DNA of 64,000 nt from Bacteriovoracaceae bacterium (GTDB taxonomy: Bacteria; Bdellovibrionota; Bacteriovoracia; Bacteriovoracales; Bacteriovoracaceae): NCBI GenBank assembly GCA_023701435.1, contig JAMPXB010000015.1:22878-86877 (forward strand), written 5' to 3'. Position numbers and translations under genes: made by a program. Below are positions 18,586-27,199 of the stretch, one piece after another. Numbering within the stretch: position 1 is the first letter of the stretch; each line of letters opens with the position of its first letter. The notes below the pieces were generated by a model, which had not been told where the DNA came from, made no database searches, and worked only from the letters and a program-made list of their open reading frames with translations.

Positions 18586-19659
18586 TTAATTCCTTATGAG
18601 TGCTAAAAAGTTATCAAACAACCAACCTGTATCTTCCGGACCTGGGCAAGCTTCCGGATGGTACTGCACGGAAAAGGCCGGCAGTGTTTTATGTTTAAGA
18701 CCTTCAATCGTTGAATCATTTAAATTGATTTGAGAGATTTCCAAATCGGAATTATTCACCGACTCAGTCGTAACGGCGTAACCATGATTTTGAGAACTCA
18801 TAAAAACTTTGCCGAGACTTAAATCTTTTACCGGATGATTTCCACCTCGGTGACCGAACTTTAACTTTTCGGTATTGGCACCATTGGCGAGAGCAAAAAG
18901 CTGGTGACCCATGCAGATCGAAAACATCGGGTAGAGTTTTTGTAGCTCTTTAATAACCGGTAACACTTCCGGAACATCTTTGGGATCTCCCGGACCATTA
19001 GAAAGGAGCACCCCGTCCGGACGAAAGCTTTGAATTTGCTCAAGAGTCGCATTGAAAGGCACTACCACTACATCACAATTTCTGATCATCAAAGAACGTA
19101 ATATGTTCTTCTTATAACCGAAATCCATTAAGACAATTCTTTTGCCTGAGCCAGGGAAATGAATGGGTCCCTTAGTTGAAACTCTTTGAATCTGATCTCT
19201 GGCCATGGGGTGGGAAAACATAGAAGCAATGTTATTGTCCGGATAATTTTCCGGAACCAAAACTGCTTTCATGACACCTCGTGAACGGATTTTCTTCGTC
19301 AACTCGCGGGTATCAAGACCGGCAATGCCGGGAATCTTAAATCTTTTTAAAAGTTCTCTTAGTGAGTATTCATTTCTCCAATTGGAGCCTTCCATCGGAC
19401 ACTCTCTTACCACTAAACCTTTTAGGGCCGGTGTGAGAGATTCAAAATCATCTTTGTTAACTCCATAGTTGCCAATCAGTGGATACGTCATGACTACCAT
19501 CTGATCACAATAAGAAGGGTCGGAGAGAATCTCCTGGTAACCAGTCATGCTGGTATTAAAAACAAGCTCACCCAGGGAGTGAACATTATCAATGTCATGA
19601 CCGATGGACTCACCGATATAGCTATCTCCGCTTTCCAGCACGAGTTTGATTTTTTTCAT
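18586..19659 (-). CDS. carA: Carbamoyl-phosphate synthase small (glutaminase) subunit
   Basis: Class I glutamine amidotransferase subunit that supplies ammonia to CarB; 357 aa. The N-terminal CarA domain contains [20 protein letters not shown]. The glutaminase triad is visible: Cys249 in FSICMGHQL, and His and Glu in [16 protein letters not shown] is the conserved segment between them. The start overlaps the pyrB stop by four bases, so translation is coupled. Its position between pyrB and carB shows the enzyme is regulated with pyrimidine synthesis here rather than with arginine genes. Confidence 0.97.
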   Translation of the reverse strand: MKKIKLVLESGDSYIGESIGHDIDNVHSLGELVFNTSMTGYQEILSDPSYCDQMVVMTYPLIGNYGVNKDDFESLTPALKGLVVRECPMEGSNWRNEYSLRELLKRFKIPGIAGLDTRELTKKIRSRGVMKAVLVPENYPDNNIASMFSHPMARDQIQRVSTKGPIHFPGSGKRIVLMDFGYKKNILRSLMIRNCDVVVVPFNATLEQIQSFRPDGVLLSNGPGDPKDVPEVLPVIKELQKLYPMFSICMGHQLFALANGANTEKLKFGHRGGNHPVKDLSLGKVFMSSQNHGYAVTTESVNNSDLEISQINLNDSTIEGLKHKTLPAFSVQYHPEACPGPEDTGWLFDNFLALIRN

Positions 19660-20564
19660 TTATGTTCTCCACTTACCGCCCACTCAAGGACTGCCATTCT
19701 GCTAAACACACCATTGCTCATTTGTTTAAATATCCGTGACTGTTTATGTTCAACGACTTCGTCAGCGATCTCTACACCTCGGTTAAAAGGACCAGGGTGA
19801 AGAATAATAGCTTCTTTCTTCATCGTATTGACTCTCTTCTCACTAAGCCCAAATTGCTTATGATAAGCTTCTCCATCCAGCTCCAGACTTTCATGTCTTT
19901 CCAACTGAATCCGCAGCATCATGACCGCATCGACTGAAGGAAGGATGTCGTCAAAATGGGCTTTCTTGATAAAGGCTTGAGTAGTGGTGGGAAGTAAACT
20001 TTCCGGTCCACACAGATAGATTTCCATGCCAAATTTTTCAGCGGCCACCATCAGAGATCCTGCCACTCGGGAATGTTTGATGTCTCCGCACACTGCGATC
20101 TTTAAACCATTTAATCCACCAAACTCCTGCTTGAGAGTCAGCAGATCCAAGAGGCCCTGAGAAGGATGCTCAAACTTACCGGCGCCGGCATTTAAGAGAG
20201 GAAGATTAAAACGAGCATGGAGGCCATCAAAGACACGATCATCAGCGTGTCTAAGGACAATACCGTCAACCCCAAGGCTTTCAAATGTTTTGAGAGTGTC
20301 ATATAGAGTTTCTCCTTTTTTTACACTGGAATTTTCCGGAACAAAATTAACCACCTCAGCACCCAATCTTTTGGCTGCAATTTCAAATGAACAGCGGGTG
20401 CGGGTGCTGGGTTCATAGAAGAGATTGGCGAAGATTTTATTTTTTAAGAGATGATTGATTTTGTCAGGTTGCTTAGAGTGGAGAGAAAAGAAATGGGCCC
20501 TATCGATCAGGGACTGAATGTCATTGGTGGCAAAACTAGAGAGTGATAGAAAATGCTTGATCAT
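19656..20564 (-). CDS. pyrB: Aspartate carbamoyltransferase catalytic subunit
   Basis: First committed step of pyrimidine synthesis: carbamoyl phosphate plus aspartate to carbamoyl aspartate; 302 aa. The carbamoyl-phosphate-binding motif is YEPSTRTRCSFE, followed by SSVKKGETL, and HPSQGLLDLLTL is the conserved second-domain segment. RIQLERHES is the aspartate-binding loop region. No pyrI is seen nearby, so a catalytic trimer without the regulatory chain is likely. It is the first gene of pyrB-carA-carB-pyrF-pyrE-lysA, and a GGGAGGAG ribosome-binding site precedes the ATG. Confidence 0.96.
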   Translation of the reverse strand: MIKHFLSLSSFATNDIQSLIDRAHFFSLHSKQPDKINHLLKNKIFANLFYEPSTRTRCSFEIAAKRLGAEVVNFVPENSSVKKGETLYDTLKTFESLGVDGIVLRHADDRVFDGLHARFNLPLLNAGAGKFEHPSQGLLDLLTLKQEFGGLNGLKIAVCGDIKHSRVAGSLMVAAEKFGMEIYLCGPESLLPTTTQAFIKKAHFDDILPSVDAVMMLRIQLERHESLELDGEAYHKQFGLSEKRVNTMKKEAIILHPGPFNRGVEIADEVVEHKQSRIFKQMSNGVFSRMAVLEWAVSGEHK

Positions 20565-20745
20565 TCTCCTCCCGTGTCGTGAAAGTAGTTGAATATGAAA
20601 AATAGAGAATAGAATAGACTAATGAGTGGAGGGCGTGGAAAAATGTCTTGATGCAGAGAGGCATCACACCCATAAATTCAGTCCTGGCTTGAAAACTTTG
20701 AACTAATCTCTCAAGAAGCGAAGCCTTTTGGCAAGAGTAAAAATT

Positions 20746-22746
20746 ATGACAGCACAATTTAACCTTAAATCGAACTTTAAACCAACCGGAGATCAACCAG
20801 TTGCTATAGAACAACTTACCTCGGGGTTCAAAAATAAGAAAAACTTTCAAACTCTTTTGGGAGTTACCGGCTCAGGTAAAACCTTTGCGATGGCCAATGT
20901 CATTCAAAAGCTGGGCAAGAAAACCCTGATCTTAGCACCCAATAAGACTCTGGCCGCCCAGCTCTTTGCTGAGTTTAAGGAATTCTTTCCGGATAATGCC
21001 GTTGAGTACTTTGTTTCTTATTACGATTATTATCAGCCGGAAGCCTATGTTCCGGGCTCTGATACTTATATTGAGAAAGATTCGGCCATCAATGATGAGA
21101 TCGAAAAACTCAGACACTCAACCACCCGTTCTTTGTTTGCTCGGGAAGATGTCATTGTAGTGGCCTCGGTCAGTTGTATCTACGGTATTGGTGCGCCAGA
21201 TGAATATTTCAATCAAAGAATCATGCTTTTTAATCAGGATAAAATTGAGCGCGATGAGCTTTTACAAAGACTGGTAGAAATTCAGTACCAAAGAAATGAC
21301 ATTGATTTTCACCGAGGGACTTTCCGGGTCCGCGGCGACGTGGTGGAAGTTTTTCCCGCCTACGAAGACTCGCAGATTGTGCGCATTGAATTTTTTGATG
21401 ATGTGATCGATGGAATATTTATTGTGGATCCAATTCGAGGGAAAGTTATTCAGCCCCTGAACCGGGTGGATATCTATCCAAAAAGTCACTATGTCGTTGG
21501 CAAAGACAAGATGAAAGCGGCGATTGAAAACATCAAGCTTGAGCTTAGAGAGCGACTGAATTATCTGAAAACAGAAAATAAGTTAGTGGAAGCTCAACGT
21601 CTTCAGCAAAGAACACTTTTAGATTTAGAGATGATGGAAGAGATGGGCTTTTGTCCCGGCATTGAAAATTACTCACGTCACCTTGCTGGACACGAGGCTG
21701 GAGATCCGCCCTTTACTTTGATCGATTATTTTAAAAAAGATTTCCTGCTTATTGTGGATGAGTCCCACGTTTCCATTCCTCAAGTCGGAGGAATGTACAA
21801 AGGAGACCGGGCACGCAAAATGAATCTGGTGGAATATGGGTTCCGTCTGCCTAGTGCTCTGGATAACCGTCCTTTAAATTTCCCGGAATTCGAGTCAAAA
21901 CTCGATCAGGTGCTTTTTGTATCTGCTACTCCCGCCGATTATGAACTGCAAAAAACTGGTGGTGAGTACGCCGAACAGATTATTCGTCCCACCGGTCTGC
22001 TTGATCCCGTCATTGAATTCAAAGACGCCAAAAACCAGGTCGATGATATGTTGATTGAGGCGAAAAAAGTCATTGCCCAAGGGTATCGGGTGCTGATCAC
22101 CACTCTTACCAAACGCCTGGCCGAAGAGCTGACTTCTTTTTATAAGGGAGTGGGGATGCGAATCAAGTATCTTCATTCTGACATTGATACTCTGGAGCGG
22201 ATGGAAATTCTGCGGGATCTTCGACTAGGGGAGTTTGATATCCTGGTGGGAATCAACCTTTTGCGAGAGGGACTCGATATTCCTGAGGTGGCCTTGGTGG
22301 GTATTTTGGACGCCGATAAGGAAGGGTTCTTGCGTTCCACCCGATCCCTGATCCAGACGATCGGCCGTGCTGCCCGTAACTCCGAGGGGCGGGTAATTCT
22401 CTACGGGTTTAAGCGAACTCCTAGTATCAATGAGGCGATGAAGGTCACCTCTGAGCGAAGACTCAAACAAATGGATTACAACCAAAAGCACGGGCTAACC
22501 CCGACGACCGTCAATAAGAAGGTCAGTGGCGGTGTCATTGAAATACTAAGAGGAACTAAAAAATCCGACAAGAAAGGGCGAGTTAAAGAAATTTCCGAGC
22601 AAAAGCTTTCTCCTGAGGCAATTGATGCTAAAATTAAAGAACTAAAACAACTCATGAAGGAAGCGGCGACAGATCTTCAGTTTGAGGAAGCGGCCAAGCT
22701 CCGGGATGAGATAAAAAAACTTTCTGAATTAAGGTTTATGCTATGA
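20746..22746 (+). CDS. uvrB: UvrABC system protein B (excision nuclease subunit)
   Basis: Nucleotide-excision-repair helicase-like subunit that receives damage from UvrA and recruits UvrC; 666 aa. Walker A is GVTGSGKT at residues 39-46. The damage-clamping beta-hairpin region reads [29 protein letters not shown] carries the Walker B-type acid. [17 protein letters not shown] is helicase motif VI. The C-terminal UVR domain is [21 protein letters not shown] chose the ATG at 20746; a TTG at 20728 would add six residues without support. It is divergent from pyrB, and its last codons overlap the next gene by four bases. Confidence 0.97.
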   Translation: MTAQFNLKSNFKPTGDQPVAIEQLTSGFKNKKNFQTLLGVTGSGKTFAMANVIQKLGKKTLILAPNKTLAAQLFAEFKEFFPDNAVEYFVSYYDYYQPEAYVPGSDTYIEKDSAINDEIEKLRHSTTRSLFAREDVIVVASVSCIYGIGAPDEYFNQRIMLFNQDKIERDELLQRLVEIQYQRNDIDFHRGTFRVRGDVVEVFPAYEDSQIVRIEFFDDVIDGIFIVDPIRGKVIQPLNRVDIYPKSHYVVGKDKMKAAIENIKLELRERLNYLKTENKLVEAQRLQQRTLLDLEMMEEMGFCPGIENYSRHLAGHEAGDPPFTLIDYFKKDFLLIVDESHVSIPQVGGMYKGDRARKMNLVEYGFRLPSALDNRPLNFPEFESKLDQVLFVSATPADYELQKTGGEYAEQIIRPTGLLDPVIEFKDAKNQVDDMLIEAKKVIAQGYRVLITTLTKRLAEELTSFYKGVGMRIKYLHSDIDTLERMEILRDLRLGEFDILVGINLLREGLDIPEVALVGILDADKEGFLRSTRSLIQTIGRAARNSEGRVILYGFKRTPSINEAMKVTSERRLKQMDYNQKHGLTPTTVNKKVSGGVIEILRGTKKSDKKGRVKEISEQKLSPEAIDAKIKELKQLMKEAATDLQFEEAAKLRDEIKKLSELRFML

Positions 22747-23093
22747 CCCTCTGGGTTTTGTTATTACTTCCGGTTTTGAGCTTTGCTCAAGTGAAGACTG
22801 AAGGGTTTGTCATTCAGGTCAGTGACCGAAGCATGTTGGTTCTTTCTCCGGAAAAACAAAGACCACTCTTTTCGGTGATTGTGGAAAACCGTTCGCTTTC
22901 AGATCAGGTTGGAAAGTTCGTCGTAGGCAGTAAAATTCTGAAGTTTGTTTCGGTGAAATCAGGTAAGACTGAATCACTTGAAATTGAGAATAAAACTTCC
23001 ACTCCGGTGGTTTTTGTTCCCGTGAGTCCTGCATTTCAGGAAGTTCCACTAATGTTTGGTAAAAAGGCTTATGAAATCCCATCAAAAAAATAA
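22743..23093 (+). CDS. Small secreted protein of unknown function
   Basis: A 116-aa protein starting with a short signal peptide ([16 protein letters not shown]). The mature part is beta-rich, like a small periplasmic beta-sandwich or OB-like domain ([18 protein letters not shown] at its start). Its ATG overlaps the uvrB stop (ATGA) and its own end overlaps the following phosphoesterase gene by 23 bases, so all three are probably co-translated. I recognise no family and would not assign a DNA-repair role from position alone. Confidence 0.6.
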   Translation: MTLWVLLLLPVLSFAQVKTEGFVIQVSDRSMLVLSPEKQRPLFSVIVENRSLSDQVGKFVVGSKILKFVSVKSGKTESLEIENKTSTPVVFVPVSPAFQEVPLMFGKKAYEIPSKK

Positions 23094-24216
23094 CGTTCAG
23101 AAAGTGATTCTGGTCATTTCTGACCTGCACCTGTCAGCGGGAAAGATGATTAAAGGGAAGAGAAATCTTCTTGAGGATTTTCATTACGATAATGAGCTCA
23201 TCGATTTTTTGAATTACTATTCTTCCGGGGATTATCAGGACATTGAGGTGGAGCTGGTCATTAACGGAGATTTTTTGGATTTCCTGGCCGTGCCTTATGT
23301 TGAATTTTATGATGATGAATTCTGGAGCGAAACGGCTGCCCTGGCCAAATTGAAAATGATCATGAAGGCCCATGTGGGTGTGCTGGATGCATTAAAGAGC
23401 TTCCTCACCAAACCACAAAAGCGCATTGTTTATATTATCGGTAATCATGACGCCGAGTTTGTCTTTGATTCTTTGAAAGAGAAGTTTCTGTCCTATTTCG
23501 GAGAACATCGGAAGAATTTCATTTTATCCAATGCTATCTCAACTCACATTCCTACCAAGGGTGTTTGCATTCAGCACGGGCATCAGTATGAACGCGCCCA
23601 TCAGTTTGATCAGGAAAACGCAGTAGTTGAGACCTTAAATGGAGAGAAGTATTTTATTCCTCCTTGGGGCTCGTACTACGTTACCAATGTGATCAATAAA
23701 TATAAGCAGGAACGAAGCTTCATTAATGCCGTAAGACCGATTAAGCACTTTATGATCCACGGTTTCTTATTTGATACGTTCTTTACTGTGCGCTTTATGC
23801 TTTCCAATTTTTACTATTTTGTCATGGTCCGCTTCTGGCACTTCTATATGGTTAAGCGAAGCCTGCGCCAGGTGATGGAAGATCTCTTGCGGGAGCTTGA
23901 ACTATTTCAGGATTATGAAACACTGACTCGTCAGTTCTTCGAGAAAAATACGGACTCAAAAGTTCTGATTGTGGGACATACTCATAATCCGACCTTGCGA
24001 ATGTTCAATGACGGAACCATTTTTATCAACACTGGAACCTGGACCCGTATGGTGAATCTGGATTTGGGTCAATGGAACAATGGTAATGCTCTGACCTACG
24101 CTAAAATTCTGGTGAAGAAGCTTGATTATGAGCTGGAAGATTTTGATAAGAACGTGGAAGTCGATTTAAAATACTGGATGGGGATTAATAATCTTCCGTA
24201 TTCTGAATATCACTAA
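23071..24216 (+). CDS. Calcineurin-type metallophosphoesterase
   Basis: A 381-aa protein with the full dinuclear metal motif set of the metallophosphoesterase superfamily: SDLHLS (Asp18, His20), NGDFLDF, GNHDAEF, HGHQ and GHTHNP. The domain order and length suit the UDP-2,3-diacylglucosamine hydrolase-like group of MPPs, but the hydrophobic middle segment (MLSNFYYFVMVRFWHFYMV, about 244-262) suggests a membrane-associated protein, and no substrate can be named. I chose the ATG at 23071 because AAAAAGG precedes it; a TTG at 23056 is less likely. It overlaps the upstream secreted protein gene by 23 bases and ends by overlapping the convergent receiver gene by four. Confidence 0.82.
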   Translation: MKSHQKNNVQKVILVISDLHLSAGKMIKGKRNLLEDFHYDNELIDFLNYYSSGDYQDIEVELVINGDFLDFLAVPYVEFYDDEFWSETAALAKLKMIMKAHVGVLDALKSFLTKPQKRIVYIIGNHDAEFVFDSLKEKFLSYFGEHRKNFILSNAISTHIPTKGVCIQHGHQYERAHQFDQENAVVETLNGEKYFIPPWGSYYVTNVINKYKQERSFINAVRPIKHFMIHGFLFDTFFTVRFMLSNFYYFVMVRFWHFYMVKRSLRQVMEDLLRELELFQDYETLTRQFFEKNTDSKVLIVGHTHNPTLRMFNDGTIFINTGTWTRMVNLDLGQWNNGNALTYAKILVKKLDYELEDFDKNVEVDLKYWMGINNLPYSEYH

Positions 24217-24560
24217 AGAAAAGAATGAATCTTATCCATCAGTTTTTGTGAATGAAATGGATAAGACATAACGTGACCCACTCCCAGTTTGGCAGAAAGG
24301 GTGAGTGTTAATGGATCAATATTGTCTGTAAAGATAAGATAGTTATTCTGTGAGAGGAGAATATCAGTTATCTCTGCACTGACTTCCTTGGCACTGATAA
24401 GAACAAAAATATCATTTTTCACTCGTAAAACTTCCAGAGCTTCACTGCCTTTGGCCGCTTCCATCACATGGAAAAAGCCATTCTTGGTCAGCATTTCACG
24501 AACCAAGGCCCGAAATTCGGCGTTATTGTCACAAATGAGAATGGGATTTGAGTAGTTCAT
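24213..24560 (-). CDS. Degenerate CheY-like receiver-domain protein
   Basis: A 115-aa protein whose pattern matches a stand-alone response-regulator receiver domain: it opens with a PILICDNNAEFRALVREML acidic-pocket region and continues with EALEVLRVKNDIF. The phosphorylation chemistry looks lost. At the expected Asp of the third strand the sequence reads DIFVLISAKE with no Asp in place, and the conserved KP near the end is YP (SYPFHSQ). One acidic-pocket Asp remains (CDNN). It may act as a protein-binding pseudo-receiver. It is transcribed towards the phosphoesterase gene, with a four-base overlap of the stops. Confidence 0.68.
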   Translation of the reverse strand: MNYSNPILICDNNAEFRALVREMLTKNGFFHVMEAAKGSEALEVLRVKNDIFVLISAKEVSAEITDILLSQNNYLIFTDNIDPLTLTLSAKLGVGHVMSYPFHSQKLMDKIHSFL

Positions 24561-24685
24561 TAATAAATAATAGCAGTCGGCTATTCATCTGAAAACGACT
24601 TAAGCTGCTGAAAAGCCTGATTTTTAGCTCGAGAGGCGGATTGGTTTTGTCGGGTTAAATAGTTGAAATAATTTTAAAAATGCTC

Positions 24686-24712
24686 TTAAGTTAGCTTTGC
24701 TTCCTCCGAAAA
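24686..24712 (+). promoter_or_regulatory. Candidate sigma-28 (FliA-type) promoter for flagellin
   Basis: TTAAGTTAG followed after about 10 bases by TCCGAAAA resembles the TAAAGTTT / GCCGATAA pattern, in the 278-base gap before the flagellin gene. The match is imperfect, and the implied leader would be about 120 bases. The rest of the 24561-24838 gap shows no gene. Confidence 0.3.
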
Positions 24713-24838
24713 GCCCTTTGTCTGACACAAATGTGCAAGACTAAAAAATTTCACTTAAGCAGGAAGCTTATCTAGTCTCTCAAGGTTTGAGAACTGATCA
24801 TCAGGGATTGATGGGGGGTATAAACCAAGGAGGATTTC

Positions 24839-25672
24839 ATGGGGTTCCGTATTAACACAAACGTCTCTTCAATTGCTGCTCAAAGAACTTTGGGTATCAA
24901 CAACAGAGAATCAGAAAGCAACCTGTCAAAGTTATCATCAGGTTCGCGTATCACTAAGGCCGCAGATGATGCTGCAGGTTTAGCGATCTCTGAAAAACTA
25001 AAATCTAATATTCGTTCATTGAAACAAGCTGATCGTAACGCCAACGACGGTATTTCAATGGTTCAAACTGCAGAAGGTGGATTGAACGAAGTATCTTCAA
25101 TCCTTACTCGGATGCGTGAACTTGCTGTACAAACAGCTTCTGATACTGTCGGTGATGTTGAGCGTGGTATGACAAATATGGAATACCAAAACCTTAAACT
25201 GGAACTAGATCGTATTTCACAAGTGACGGAGTTCAACGGTAAGAAACTTCTGAGCGGTGAAGGTGATATGTATGATTTCCAGATTGGGGCCAACAACGAT
25301 TCATTCCAGGATAGAATTTCATATGATGCTTCTCAGGTGAACTCTCGCCTTGAAAGCCTTGGTGTGGACAGTCTTGATGTTTCTACCAAAACAGGCTCAC
25401 AAGATTCACTTGCCGCCCTAGATGGTGCGATTGAAAAAGTATCAGGTCAGCGAGCTTTCCTTGGTGCTATTCAAAACCGTTTAGTATCAACTTCGAATAA
25501 CTTGCAGACAAACGTTGAAAACTTGTCAGCAGCTAACTCTCGAATCCGCGATGTGGATTACGCAGATGCAACTGCAACTAAAGCTAAAAATGACATCCTA
25601 AGCGCCGCTGGTACTTCGGTTCTTGCTCAGGCGAACATGAGTGGACAAAACGCTCTTAAACTCATTGGTTAA
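24839..25672 (+). CDS. Flagellin
   Basis: A 277-aa flagellar filament protein. The N-terminal D0/D1 helices are complete (MGFRINTNVSSIAAQRTLG onward; later SGSRITKAADDAAGLAISEK), as are the C-terminal ones (NLSAANSRIRDVDYADATAT, then GTSVLAQANMSGQNALKLIG). The variable outer region is very short, so the filament would have only the core domains, as in several Bdellovibrionota and Firmicutes. A strong AAGGAGG ribosome-binding site suggests high expression, and a terminator follows. Sheathed or several-flagellin filaments are typical of predatory bacteria, so other copies probably exist outside the window (inference). Confidence 0.95.
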   Translation: MGFRINTNVSSIAAQRTLGINNRESESNLSKLSSGSRITKAADDAAGLAISEKLKSNIRSLKQADRNANDGISMVQTAEGGLNEVSSILTRMRELAVQTASDTVGDVERGMTNMEYQNLKLELDRISQVTEFNGKKLLSGEGDMYDFQIGANNDSFQDRISYDASQVNSRLESLGVDSLDVSTKTGSQDSLAALDGAIEKVSGQRAFLGAIQNRLVSTSNNLQTNVENLSAANSRIRDVDYADATATKAKNDILSAAGTSVLAQANMSGQNALKLIG

Positions 25673-25705
25673 TATTCTCTCTCTACCTGCACTTAAGTGA
25701 ACAAA

Positions 25706-25738
25706 GGGGACCCGCTAAATGGCGGGTCTTCCTTTTTT
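25706..25738 (+). terminator. Intrinsic terminator after flagellin
   Basis: The stem GACCCGC / GCGGGTC (extended by G-T pairs) with loop TAAATG is followed by TTCCTTTTTT. Confidence 0.8.
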
Positions 25739-25752
25739 AAAATGAGGTATTG

Positions 25753-27165
25753 ATGAACCCCAAAGATTTTCTCTATGGCCGAAAAGGTCCCTGGCCCCAA
25801 CCCTGTCCTGATCACCCTTATGATGAAGCTCCCGGTGTTATTCATCTTCCGCTGAAAGAGTGGATTGACTGGTGGCTACGTATTGGTGCCCGCTTTATTG
25901 TTCTATGGCCAACTCTCACTCCCATTTATTTTCTGACAAGTCTGATAAAACCTGGATTAAAAGAAGTCACCGACCAGGAATTTCACGAATATTTAACTAA
26001 TTCCATGATGGCCCGCTTTATCACTCCCCAGCTTGATGATGTGGATAAGGAAATTTTCTCTCCATTTATGGAAGAAGGTAAAAAGTATTTCGTCGTTGAT
26101 CTGGACCCGGTACGGGTGATTGAACCTTTTAAAGGTATTCATGTCTCACCAACTAAAACCTTGTTGGTAGAAACCTCTCACGAAAAATTTGAAGTCCTTT
26201 GTATCTGGATGGGAAAAACTTCCGAAGTCATTGATCCCACTGATGGAGACGCCTGGAAACTGGCGAAGTATTTTGTGCTTCAAGGTGGTGCCCTGTGTGC
26301 CACTATGGTGGTGCATCCGCTTCAGCATTTCCCCCTGGATAGCATTAATGCCATTACCAAAACGGCCCTTCCGAAGGAGCATGTGCTCTTTAAATTATTG
26401 CATGAGCACATGAGGTTTACTCTTCCTCTGGAAAACGCCGTTTTAAATTTCCCCATGTCACTCTTACACCACGATCACTGGTGGAAAACCTATGCTCCCT
26501 TTCCTGGTCCCTATGATGGAATCAGAGATCTGCTGGTAGAAGGGTACAGAGGTATTAGGAATAATGATTCTTATCCGGCGTTTACTTACCCCAGACGTCC
26601 ACCCAAAATTTATTCAGGTTATGGCACCTTTCTTGATGCTTATTATGAAACCATTTATAAGTTTGTAGATGAGGTTGTGTCCACCATCCCTGCCGATGAC
26701 ATTCACGTGAAGAATTGGGCCGATTACATCGCTGGATGGATTCCCGGTTTTCCTGATGGAGAAGAAATTCGTAAAGGGAAAACCTTAACAGAAGTGGTGA
26801 GCTTTTATATCTGGGATGTGACCATAGGGCACACCATCGATCATCACAATTATGGTGAGATGGACCTGCGGAAAGTTCCCCTGCGGATAAGGCAGGAACC
26901 ACCCACGAAAAAAACCAAAATGAAGCCGCACAAAAAACTGCAAAGTCCAATTGATCTGATGAGATATAAGCTCGCCATGAAGCTCTTTTTTGGACCGACC
27001 GTGCTGACAAGATTAATTGATGCTCAATATGGGTTTAAAGATCCTGAGCTTCAGAAGGCAGTGGTTAAATTTAAAAAGAATTTAAGGGACACAGAGCAGA
27101 AATTAAAAGATCAGGGACTTGAGTATTTAAAGCTCGAAGACATTGCCAATTCAATTCAATTTTAA
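25753..27165 (+). CDS. Lipoxygenase-like protein
   Basis: A 470-aa protein that I place in the lipoxygenase superfamily from its layout. A WKLAKYFVL segment (about 168-176) is followed by H188-PLQ-H192 at the place of the first two iron histidines, then HVLFKLLHEHMRFTLPLEN (210-228), which parallels the HPxxKLLxPHxRxTLxIN signature of lipoxygenases. Residues 343-368 (including TLTEVVSFYIWD) end in GHTIDHHNYGE with H360 and H364 at the later metal-ligand positions. The H-x3-H spacing is one shorter than usual, and the C-terminus is Phe rather than the iron-binding Ile, so activity is uncertain. The ATG at 25753 has a GAGG site; there is no signal peptide. It would act on polyunsaturated fatty acids if active. 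Confidence 0.6.
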   Translation: MNPKDFLYGRKGPWPQPCPDHPYDEAPGVIHLPLKEWIDWWLRIGARFIVLWPTLTPIYFLTSLIKPGLKEVTDQEFHEYLTNSMMARFITPQLDDVDKEIFSPFMEEGKKYFVVDLDPVRVIEPFKGIHVSPTKTLLVETSHEKFEVLCIWMGKTSEVIDPTDGDAWKLAKYFVLQGGALCATMVVHPLQHFPLDSINAITKTALPKEHVLFKLLHEHMRFTLPLENAVLNFPMSLLHHDHWWKTYAPFPGPYDGIRDLLVEGYRGIRNNDSYPAFTYPRRPPKIYSGYGTFLDAYYETIYKFVDEVVSTIPADDIHVKNWADYIAGWIPGFPDGEEIRKGKTLTEVVSFYIWDVTIGHTIDHHNYGEMDLRKVPLRIRQEPPTKKTKMKPHKKLQSPIDLMRYKLAMKLFFGPTVLTRLIDAQYGFKDPELQKAVVKFKKNLRDTEQKLKDQGLEYLKLEDIANSIQF

Positions 27166-27192
27166 AAAAAGAGGGAGAGCATGCTCCCCCTC
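27163..27192 (-). terminator. Intrinsic terminator for the minus-strand aldehyde dehydrogenase gene
   Basis: Inverted repeat GAGGGAGAGC / GCTCCCCCTC with one mismatch. In the minus direction it is followed by seven T. It lies between two convergent genes and may also slow plus-strand transcription. Confidence 0.75.
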
Positions 27193-27199
27193 ATCTCAT

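Noticed and set aside
20649..20666. TGATGC/GCATCA hairpin in the pyrB leader as an attenuator
   Set aside because: Only six base pairs and no good U tract after it on the minus strand; no PyrR-type leader seen.
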